Of a stretch of 6,848 nucleotides of DNA, positions 1 to 5,386 are shown piece by piece. The DNA comes from FEN-1297 sp964618785 (GTDB lineage: Bacteria > Bacteroidota > Ignavibacteria > Ignavibacteriales > Ignavibacteriaceae). The stretch spans positions 1-6,848 of the forward strand of contig CAZUCY010000170.1 in assembly GCA_964618785.1 (NCBI GenBank), read 5' to 3'. The position numbers and the translations under genes were made by a program. The notes under the pieces were generated by a model, which saw only the letters and a program-made list of their open reading frames with translations, was not told the DNA's origin and did not search any database. Positions within the stretch are counted from its first letter, which is position 1, and every line of letters begins with the position of its first letter.

Positions 1-44
1 CCGGTGAGCAGAGCAAGAAATATAAATAATATGGTAGCTTTCAT
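1..44 (-). CDS. 5' end of a secreted or lipid-anchored protein (partial, runs off the left edge)
   Basis: The minus strand has an ATG at 44-42, 14 nt after the stop codon of the PstS-like gene. It opens a frame that reads MKATILFIFLALLTG to the window edge with no stop. A lysine followed by an unbroken hydrophobic run is the start of a signal peptide, so the product is probably exported. A GGGA element lies about 9 nt upstream of the ATG. The close spacing makes it the next cistron of the exbB-tonB operon. From memory of Bacteroidota genomes, a tetratricopeptide-repeat protein often occupies this position, but nothing visible here proves that identity. Confidence 0.6.
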   Translation of the reverse strand, partial: MKATILFIFLALLT

Positions 45-58
45 CTTTTATTCCCGTA

Positions 59-934
59 TTAGTGATAATCATTTATTTTAACCGGAACAGCCGCCGGGGC
101 TAAGTTTTCGCCGAGCGCTATTTTCTGTCCTTCATAACTGGTTAAGAAGGTAGTAAATCCCGAAGCAGGTCCTACTTCAATATCATAAAGATATATATAT
201 ACCATCTGCTTAAATGGATAATAGTTCTTTAATACAAAACCGGGATGAGGAATAACATAATCTACGTTTATGCTTTTATTCCCTCCCTGCCCGGAGTTCT
301 TTTGTAATTGACCCACCTGGATGAATTTTATCTTTGAAGAGTCTTGAATTGTATTAAAACTTACAATGCCGATCAGGCTGCTGCTTTTTACTATTTTCTT
401 TACAACTTCTTCATCGTTTAAGGCAAATAAGGCATTTTTAGGATCCTGCCCGTCTAGCACTTCTTCTTTAATATACTGAAAAGTTCCTGATGAATTCCGG
501 GGTAATACAAAAGAATAGCGCATATCTTTACCAAGTAATGCATCCTTAATTTCATCAACTCTAATTTTATCTATACTGCTGTTTTTAGAGCTTATAATTG
601 CAACCGCATTATAACAAAACTTAAAAATTCTGACATCGATTTTCTGGCTGTCAATAAAATCCGATTGTCTTTTATTGAAATAACGCGTACTTATAAACAT
701 TTTACTCTTATTATTAAGAATATTAACCATCCCTTGTAATGGAGTAGTTTCTTTCAATTCAATTTTAACTTGTTTGTAAAGCGAATCAAAAGCAATTACT
801 TCATTATGGATAATTGGGAAAACAGCATCATCAACTTCAACAGATACATTGCCTATTGTAGGCGAAACCTGGCTTTGATTGCAGCCGTAAAATAAGATAG
901 CTGCTATAATAAAAATTCCCGGCAGACGGTTCAT
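59..934 (-). CDS. PstS-like periplasmic substrate-binding lipoprotein of the TonB operon
   Basis: This 291-residue protein resembles the phosphate-binding PstS/PBP-like family. The N-terminus is a signal peptide ending in FYGC (Cys18), a plausible though not ideal lipobox because Phe rather than Leu sits at -3; a lipoprotein is therefore likely. The clearest family motif is PRNSSGT (residues 145-151), which matches the R-x-x-SGT phosphate-binding loop of PstS. The C-terminal segment FTTFLTSYEGQKIAL (about 260-274) matches the usual 'F..FL.S.EGQ' ending of these proteins. The first-lobe segment that in E. coli PstS reads GASDAPL is replaced by ISTRYF (81-86), without the ligand-contacting Asp, so the ligand may not be phosphate. 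No PstC/A/B permease genes are nearby; the gene follows the small membrane protein by a single nucleotide (TAA-A-ATG), pointing to translational coupling. Family assignment is fairly secure; function with TonB is unknown. Confidence 0.78.
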   Translation of the reverse strand: MNRLPGIFIIAAILFYGCNQSQVSPTIGNVSVEVDDAVFPIIHNEVIAFDSLYKQVKIELKETTPLQGMVNILNNKSKMFISTRYFNKRQSDFIDSQKIDVRIFKFCYNAVAIISSKNSSIDKIRVDEIKDALLGKDMRYSFVLPRNSSGTFQYIKEEVLDGQDPKNALFALNDEEVVKKIVKSSSLIGIVSFNTIQDSSKIKFIQVGQLQKNSGQGGNKSINVDYVIPHPGFVLKNYYPFKQMVYIYLYDIEVGPASGFTTFLTSYEGQKIALGENLAPAAVPVKINDYH

Positions 935-935
935 T

Positions 936-1130
936 TTATAACCCGGATGTAGTGTTTTTCTTAAATATTGTAATTACAATTCTAAAGGCGCCATAAAGAA
1001 TTAAAACTGCAGCTGCCATAATTCTAAATTGACTGGGAAAGCCTATCATATAGTAGCCGGTAAGAATTGCAATTCCCAACACTATGAATAATGACGCAAC
1101 TATATATGCAACATATTTCATAATGTCCAT
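936..1130 (-). CDS. Small two-helix inner-membrane protein of the TonB operon, unknown function
   Basis: I do not recognise this 64-residue protein. It is almost entirely membrane: one hydrophobic helix at about residues 6-29, a short turn containing GFPSQFR, and a second helix at about 36-56, ending in a basic tail (KKNTTSGL). By the positive-inside rule the C-terminus is probably cytoplasmic, giving a hairpin. The start at 1130 is preferred over the internal Met4 because AAGGA lies 7 nt upstream of it. The stop codon is separated from the PstS-like ATG by one base, so the two are probably translated together. It lies 131 bp downstream of tonB. A part in stabilising or modulating the ExbB/ExbD/TonB complex is possible from position alone. 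The good start context, tight coupling and coherent two-helix pattern argue that it is a real gene. Confidence 0.72.
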   Translation of the reverse strand: MDIMKYVAYIVASLFIVLGIAILTGYYMIGFPSQFRIMAAAVLILYGAFRIVITIFKKNTTSGL

Positions 1131-1182
1131 TGGTTTATCCTTATAATTTTTATTTTTTCCCCCGGATAATTTTATTACATCA

Positions 1183-1219
1183 AGGTTAGCCGCACTAAAT
1201 TATAAGTGCGGCTAATCCT
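1183..1219 (-). other. Strong stem-loop between tonB and the small membrane protein gene
   Basis: Arms TTAGCCGCACT (1186-1196) and AGTGCGGCTAA (1205-1215) are perfectly complementary, giving an 11-bp GC-containing stem with an 8-nt AT loop. In the minus-strand transcript an outer AGG/CCT adds three more pairs after a single bulged A. No T-run follows directly on either strand, so it is not a canonical intrinsic terminator. It may protect the 3' end of the exbB-tonB message or mark a processing or attenuation point that lowers expression of the downstream genes. The rest of the 131-bp gap (1131-1261) shows no gene and no convincing promoter. Confidence 0.7.
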
Positions 1220-1261
1220 ATTAAGATATTATTCTAAATATTGACAGAGTCGTCTTATTTC

Positions 1262-2008
1262 TTATTGATTAAGTTTAAACTTAAAAGGAACAACAACCCA
1301 AACCATAACAGGTGATTTGTGCTGGATGGCAGGCGTGAAAACAAACTTCATCGCCGCATCAACTGAAGGCTGATTAAAAACTTCGGAATCGCTTTTGATT
1401 ACTACAGCTTTAAGAGCCTTGCCTTCCTTGCTAACAAGTATTTTAACATAAACAGTTCCTTCAACACCCGCTCTTTTCGCCAAATCAGGGTAAGTAGGGG
1501 GTACCTGAACAACAACCTGCGGTTGTTTTTCCACAGCCACAAATGTGTTTATGTCCGGCGCTTCCTCTTCTTTCGGGGCTTCAACGTTTATGTCCTTTGT
1601 AATTTGAGCGCCTCCCGTGCCGGTACCTTCACCAATTGGGGCGGCAACTTTATTCATTTCCTGCTGTGTAGCGATGGTCTGCTCTTTAGGAGCATCGGCA
1701 TCCGGTACTGGAGTAGGAATACCAACAGTAGGCGCAATAGTTGGCGCAGAAACAGCAAGCTGCTGTGCTGCATTATTATCTAATGATGGAGGCGGACCAA
1801 GTTCGCTGTATTTCAATATTCTAACGGTGTTAATGTTACTTTCATCATCTTTAGTAATAGCCTGGATAAAAATATATGCACCGATTAAAAATAAATGAAT
1901 TAGCACCGCTATAGCCATACCAATGCTAAAATACCTGTTATATAGCCTTTTAAGCTCAAAAGCTCCGTATTCAGCGCTTTGGTCAACTACTAATGTATTT
2001 TCAGTCAT
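1262..2008 (-). CDS. tonB: TonB energy transducer
   Basis: TonB spans the periplasm and passes proton-motive-force energy from ExbB/ExbD to outer-membrane TonB-dependent receptors. Read from the ATG at 2008, the protein has 248 residues: a short cytoplasmic N-terminus, one membrane helix (about 28-50), a periplasmic linker rich in Pro/Ala/Glu (about 71-165), and a C-terminal TonB domain (about 166-248) with the family signature PPTYPDLAKRAGVEGTV. His38 within the helix (VLIHLFLIG) corresponds to the functionally important transmembrane His of E. coli TonB. The frame is open to an earlier ATG at 2056, but that lies inside exbD. The 2008 start has AAGGAG at 2023-2018, overlapping the exbD TAA stop, 9 nt upstream, so it is much the better choice. 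It is the fourth gene of the operon. The identification is secure. Confidence 0.95.
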   Translation of the reverse strand: MTENTLVVDQSAEYGAFELKRLYNRYFSIGMAIAVLIHLFLIGAYIFIQAITKDDESNINTVRILKYSELGPPPSLDNNAAQQLAVSAPTIAPTVGIPTPVPDADAPKEQTIATQQEMNKVAAPIGEGTGTGGAQITKDINVEAPKEEEAPDINTFVAVEKQPQVVVQVPPTYPDLAKRAGVEGTVYVKILVSKEGKALKAVVIKSDSEVFNQPSVDAAMKFVFTPAIQHKSPVMVWVVVPFKFKLNQ

Positions 2009-2017
2009 TTTGCAATT

Positions 2018-2023
2018 CTCCTT
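2018..2023 (-). promoter_or_regulatory. Ribosome-binding site that fixes the tonB start
   Basis: The sequence AAGGAG on the minus strand ends 9 nt before the ATG at 2008 and shares its first two bases with the TAA stop of the preceding exbD. This decides the tonB start against the upstream in-frame ATG at 2056 and suggests that ribosomes finishing exbD restart on tonB. Confidence 0.8.
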
Positions 2024-2522
2024 ATGTTGCCTTAGCGAGCGCTGTTTTATCAGCATCCGTTAAAGGCGCAATTGAAAATCGGTTCAATTCAGCAACATTA
2101 AGCTGGTCGATAACATCAACCATCATGTGATACTTACTTTTCCGGTCAAATTTAAGCAGGATAACCAGCTTGGAATTTTGCTGTGCATGGCTTTTGAAAA
2201 AGTTTTGCAAAGCCGAAAAATCAATTTTTGTAGCCGTCTTTTCAGAACCTATACTATAAAAAATATTGTTATTATCGTCAACAAATACTGTAATTAAATT
2301 AGACTGTGCGATATCAACTTTTGTAATATTGTTTGGCGGTAAGTTGATTTCCATTGTCTGTTGTTTTCTCATAACGGTAGTGAGCATAAAGAAAGTAAGA
2401 AGTAGAAACGCCACATCCACCATAGGAGTCATGTCAATCCTGATATTCATCCTTCTTTTGGCATGTTTCTTTTTATGCTTTCCTCTCCCGCCGCTATCAC
2501 CGCCGACATCAGCTCCGGCCAT
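2022..2522 (-). CDS. exbD: ExbD/TolR biopolymer transport protein (second exbD copy)
   Basis: This 166-residue protein has the ExbD/TolR layout: a basic cytoplasmic N-terminus (KHKKKHAKRR at 15-24), one membrane helix (about 34-50) and a periplasmic domain. Asp36 in MVDVAFLLL matches the essential transmembrane Asp25 of E. coli ExbD, which takes part in proton movement. Residues 28-49 are identical to residues 12-33 of the neighbouring exbD, while the periplasmic domains differ strongly, so the two are ancient paralogues. The N-terminus is longer than usual and Gly/Lys/His rich. The start at 2522 is supported by AGAGGA 8 nt upstream, directly after the stop of the first exbD copy. It presumably joins ExbB and TonB, perhaps as a heteromer with its paralogue (inference). 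Confidence 0.94.
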   Translation of the reverse strand: MAGADVGGDSGGRGKHKKKHAKRRMNIRIDMTPMVDVAFLLLTFFMLTTVMRKQQTMEINLPPNNITKVDIAQSNLITVFVDDNNNIFYSIGSEKTATKIDFSALQNFFKSHAQQNSKLVILLKFDRKSKYHMMVDVIDQLNVAELNRFSIAPLTDADKTALAKAT

Positions 2523-2536
2523 TTCTTAATTCCTCT

Positions 2537-3016
2537 CTATTGTTGTGGTTTTTTATCTTGAATCGAGTTAGTTACCATTGAAAAATTAGTGATTAAGGTT
2601 CTTTGAAGAATATTCATTACATCTTCAATTACTCCATAATCAGCATCCTGGTCACCCTTTACAACAGTTCTGAGCCTGGGGTTGCTTATACGGGCTTGCA
2701 CCAGCAGGTCTGCTAAATTCTCTACTTTAACCTGAATTTCTTTTTTCAGTCTTGCCTGCGGCCCAAATAAACGTTCCATTAATGCAGATTGATCTACACC
2801 CATGAAAATGTCTCCGGCTTTATCTATATAAAGCATCATAATATTTGAATCCGGAAGCTTAAAAGCCGAATGGGAATTAGGCACTTCAATTTTAACCTCT
2901 TCGGGCGGCTGGAATTGTGTTGTTAACATAAAGAACGTGAGCAGCAAGAATGCAACATCAACCATAGGCGTCATGTCGATTCTAACACTCAGTCTTCTCT
3001 TTTTAATTCTTGGCAT
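2537..3016 (-). CDS. exbD: ExbD/TolR biopolymer transport protein (first exbD copy)
   Basis: The protein has 159 residues with a short basic N-terminus (MPRIKKRR), one membrane helix (about 18-33) and a periplasmic ExbD/TolR domain. Asp20 in MVDVAFLLL is the conserved proton-path aspartate. The C-terminal part contains VVKGDQDADYGVIEDVMNIL (119-138), matching the usual conserved 'D....Y..V..VMD.L' region of the family, which the paralogue downstream keeps only partly. The start at 3016 has GAGG 7 nt upstream, right after the exbB stop. There are 12 nt between exbB and this gene and 14 nt to the second exbD, so all are co-transcribed. The identification is secure; division of labour between the two copies is unknown. 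Confidence 0.95.
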   Translation of the reverse strand: MPRIKKRRLSVRIDMTPMVDVAFLLLTFFMLTTQFQPPEEVKIEVPNSHSAFKLPDSNIMMLYIDKAGDIFMGVDQSALMERLFGPQARLKKEIQVKVENLADLLVQARISNPRLRTVVKGDQDADYGVIEDVMNILQRTLITNFSMVTNSIQDKKPQQ

Positions 3017-3028
3017 TTTTAAGCCTCA

Positions 3029-3805
3029 CTATTTCGATTTAAGGATTTGAATTACATTATAGCTGGCTTCATCAACAGAGTATGTAAAGTTATCTACTTT
3101 ATTAACAAAGAAGTTATAAGCAACTATACCCATGATAGCGCAAATAAGCCCGCCTGCAGTATTAATAAGCGCTTCGGATATTCCCACAGCAAGAGAAATA
3201 GCGTCCGGGGCTCCGGCTCTTGCCATTGCTGTGAAAGCTCTAATCATTCCAAGTACAGTACCAAGAAGTCCAACCATTGTTGCAATTGAAGCAATTGTTG
3301 ATAGAGCAATTAAGTTCTTTTCTAACAAAGGTGTTTCAAGCATTGTAGCTTCTTCTACTGATCTTTGTACTTCAACAAGCAATTTTTCTGATTCAACGGT
3401 TTTACTCTTAATAAGTTCTTTGTAACGGCTAAGAGATGCTTTAATAATATTTGCAACAGAACCTCTTTGTTTGTCGCAGAGTTCAATCGCTGCATCATAT
3501 TCACCGTTATCAAGGTCTACAACAACATCTTTGAAGAAAGCTGGCACAGGTCTTTTCCCGCCGGCTTTTTTAAGAGAAAAAATTCTTTCAAATATAATTG
3601 CAATGTCCATTATAGAAAGGGCAATTAAAAGAACCACAAGAGGTCCGCCTGTATATATGTTGGCTAATATATTGCCGGGAATTGGCACCGTACGCAGCTC
3701 ACCGTTTGCAAAGTTTGCCGGGTTACCCAAAATGTACACAAAAATTACATAAGCTATAGCAAATGCTAATATTGTTAGGGTAGTGATAAACACAGATTGT
3801 TTCAT
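3029..3805 (-). CDS. exbB: ExbB/TolQ/MotA-family proton channel protein
   Basis: ExbB forms the inner-membrane proton channel that, with ExbD, energises TonB. The 258-residue protein has an N-terminal hydrophobic helix (about 8-27), a second at about 54-73, a cytoplasmic domain (about 75-163), and two helices at about 165-190 and 209-233. The last two carry the family motifs MVGLLGTVLGMIRAF and ISEALINTAGGL. The extra N-terminal helix gives four membrane segments, compared with three in E. coli ExbB; this form is common in Bacteroidota relatives as far as I recall. It is the first gene of the operon, 252 bp downstream of the response regulator, and has its own candidate sigma-54 promoter. A GGAG lies 11 nt before the ATG, a rather long spacing. 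The identification is secure; TolQ is less likely because TonB follows. Confidence 0.94.
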   Translation of the reverse strand: MKQSVFITTLTILAFAIAYVIFVYILGNPANFANGELRTVPIPGNILANIYTGGPLVVLLIALSIMDIAIIFERIFSLKKAGGKRPVPAFFKDVVVDLDNGEYDAAIELCDKQRGSVANIIKASLSRYKELIKSKTVESEKLLVEVQRSVEEATMLETPLLEKNLIALSTIASIATMVGLLGTVLGMIRAFTAMARAGAPDAISLAVGISEALINTAGGLICAIMGIVAYNFFVNKVDNFTYSVDEASYNVIQILKSK

Positions 3806-3864
3806 GGGTCGTATGTCTCCATTTTTTGTATAAGTGTTAAACAGTTAATTAAACGCCATTAAGT

Positions 3865-3880
3865 GTCAAACAGCGTGCCG
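3865..3880 (-). promoter_or_regulatory. Candidate sigma-54 (-24/-12) promoter for the exbB operon
   Basis: On the minus strand the sequence CGGCACG-CTGT-TTGAC aligns with the sigma-54 consensus TGGCACG-N4-TTGCW at exactly the right spacing. The -24 element matches at six of seven positions, including GG. The -12 element has TTG but A instead of the usual C after the G, which is the main weakness. Transcription would begin near 3855, leaving a leader of about 50 nt before the exbB ATG. The bases TTGACA (3869-3864) could also be read as a sigma-70 -35 box, but no good -10 sequence follows at 16-18 bp. A sigma-54-type activator is encoded directly upstream, which supports the call. Confidence 0.55.
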
Positions 3881-3950
3881 TAATATTATCTAATTTTTTG
3901 CATAGAAAAAAGTATTTTTAACCAAAAAGTTTAATTATTTTTTATCCAAT

Positions 3951-3965
3951 ATTTCAAAATGAAAT
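3951..3965. promoter_or_regulatory. Promoter-proximal palindromic site, candidate activator-binding site
   Basis: The 15-bp sequence ATTTCAAAATGAAAT is a perfect inverted repeat of ATTTCA with a 3-bp centre. Its centre (3958) lies about 103 bp upstream of the predicted exbB transcription start, typical for an NtrC-type enhancer site. It has a twin centred at 4011. Which protein binds it is inferred from position only. Confidence 0.6.
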
Positions 3966-4002
3966 CAAATTTTAGAACCCATTGAAAATAAATGATTTCC
4001 GG

Positions 4003-4019
4003 TATTTCAATTTGAAATA
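4003..4019. promoter_or_regulatory. Promoter-distal palindromic site, candidate activator-binding site
   Basis: The sequence TATTTCAATTTGAAATA is a 17-bp perfect inverted repeat around a 3-bp centre. It shares both ATTTCA/TGAAAT arms with the site centred at 3958. The centres are 53 bp apart, close to five helical turns, so two dimers could bind the same face of the DNA. It lies about 156 bp upstream of the predicted transcription start and 38 nt after the response-regulator stop codon. Confidence 0.6.
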
Positions 4020-4057
4020 GATAAATCTTAAATAGTTCGATCTGCAATGATTTTAAT

Positions 4058-5386
4058 CTAAATTTTGTACTCTTTTCTCTTTCTCCAGAGTGTTGTAAGC
4101 GATATTCCAAGTATTTGTGACGCTTCTTTAGGATTAGGATGGTTTTTAAGAATCTCCGTAATATAGTTCTTTTCAATATCATTTAATGTAGGCATTAGAA
4201 CTGTTAATTGTTTTTCGCTTACATGAAAAATTTCATTAGGGAAATATTCAGGTCTTAAAATATTATCTTTTGCTAAAACAATTGCCCGGTTAATCATATT
4301 TTCAAGTTCTCTTATATTGCCCGGCCATGAATATTCATTTAACAGCTTTAATGATTCGGGTGAAAGTTCAATTTCATTTTCAGGCGAATACTTTTTAAGA
4401 AAATATTCGGCAAGGTGTGGTATGTCTTCTTTCCTGTCTCTTAAAGGCGGCAGTTTTATTCTTATGCCGCTTAATCTGTAATAAAAATCTTCACGAAGAT
4501 CGCCGGACTTAATATCTTCATCAATGTTCCTGTTGGTTGCGCTTATTATTCTAACATTAATTTTTCTTGTAATATTTTCACCGACCCGTTCGAACTCCAT
4601 ATTCTGAAGGAACCGCAGAAGTTTTACCTGCATCGGTTTTGCAAGTTCGCCGACTTCATCTAAGAAAACCGTTCCCTGATCGCCCATTTCAAATCTGCCT
4701 ATCCTGTCTTTCAGGGCGCCTGTATATGAACCTTTTATATGCCCGAATATTTCACTTTCAAATAAACTTTCAGGTATTGCAGCGCAATTAACAGGGACGA
4801 ATGAATTATAATTTCTTTTACTGTTTGCATGAATATAACGCGCAAGTATTTCTTTACCTGTTCCGCTTTCTCCTTCAATCAGAACAGGAAGATCGCTGTC
4901 TGCTATATCTTTTGATAGTTTTAATATTTCTCTCATCTGGAAACAATGGGTAATGATTTCACCGTCCACATAATTCTCTTCAACCTGAGCTCTTAACCCC
5001 TGAACTTCCTTCAAAAGAATATGATGCTCAAAAACTCTTTCGGTGAGATGAATAAACTCTTTGTGCGTAAACGGCTTTGTAATATAGTCGTAAGCGCCGC
5101 CTTTAATAGCTTCTACGGCAGTTTCAATAGAGCCGTGAGCGGTCATTAAAACCGTAGTAGTATCCGGGGAAATACTTTTAAGCCGGGCTAAGGTTTGTAA
5201 TCCGTCTATAGGCTCCATCTTTAGATCAATAAAGGCGATGTCAAAATAAATTTCCTGCGCCCTTTTCAAAGCCTCTAAAGGGCTGCTGAAAGTTTCGGGT
5301 GTAAAATTTTGAGAGCTTAAAGAAAGTTCAATAACTTTAAGAATATTTATCTCGTCATCTATTACTAAGATTTTTCCTTTATCCAT
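4058..5386 (-). CDS. NtrC-family sigma-54-dependent response regulator
   Basis: This 442-residue protein is a bacterial enhancer-binding protein. Residues 1-120 form a receiver domain with Asp10/Asp11, the phosphoacceptor Asp54 (FIDLKM), Thr82 and Lys104. Residues about 145-375 form the AAA+ ATPase: Walker A GESGTGKE (172-179), a sigma-54 contact loop GSYTGA (219-224), Walker B TVFLDE (239-244), sensor I SATNRN (282-287), candidate arginine fingers Arg298 and Arg304, and sensor II WPGNIRELEN (354-363). A Fis-type helix-turn-helix follows (about 418-440, KEASQILGISLTTLWRKRKEY). The contact loop has Ser and Tyr where the consensus is GAFTGA; Tyr there is a conservative change and probably functional. 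The start overlaps the kinase gene by 8 bp, so the kinase is its likely partner. The target is probably the exbB promoter just downstream, by position and palindromes. Confidence 0.95.
   Translation of the reverse strand: MDKGKILVIDDEINILKVIELSLSSQNFTPETFSSPLEALKRAQEIYFDIAFIDLKMEPIDGLQTLARLKSISPDTTTVLMTAHGSIETAVEAIKGGAYDYITKPFTHKEFIHLTERVFEHHILLKEVQGLRAQVEENYVDGEIITHCFQMREILKLSKDIADSDLPVLIEGESGTGKEILARYIHANSKRNYNSFVPVNCAAIPESLFESEIFGHIKGSYTGALKDRIGRFEMGDQGTVFLDEVGELAKPMQVKLLRFLQNMEFERVGENITRKINVRIISATNRNIDEDIKSGDLREDFYYRLSGIRIKLPPLRDRKEDIPHLAEYFLKKYSPENEIELSPESLKLLNEYSWPGNIRELENMINRAIVLAKDNILRPEYFPNEIFHVSEKQLTVLMPTLNDIEKNYITEILKNHPNPKEASQILGISLTTLWRKRKEYKI

Noticed and set aside
2009..2056. 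Upstream in-frame ATG for tonB at 2056
   Set aside because: It would start inside exbD and has no good ribosome-binding site, whereas the ATG at 2008 has AAGGAG at proper spacing and gives a normal short TonB N-terminus.
1523..3752. Plus-strand open frames of 80-97 codons opposite tonB, exbD and exbB
   Set aside because: They lie antisense to secure genes, show no domain or start signal, and have low-complexity composition mirroring the opposite strand.
3827..3869. Sigma-70 promoter before exbB (TTGACA with a downstream TATACA)
   Set aside because: The spacing between these boxes is far over 17 bp and no good -10 box lies at 16-18 bp from TTGACA; the start would also fall on the ribosome-binding site. 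The sigma-54 reading fits better.
3901..3930. Possible terminator after the response regulator (TTTTT-GGTT-AAAAA followed by a T-run on the minus strand)
   Set aside because: The stem is only five A-T pairs, too weak for a convincing intrinsic terminator; the region is simply A/T-tract rich.
3931..4182. An 83-codon minus-strand frame covering the end of the response regulator and the gap before exbB
   Set aside because: It overlaps the regulator's helix-turn-helix in another frame, has no recognisable domain, is dominated by Lys/Ile/Leu typical of AT-rich noise, and crosses both palindromes.
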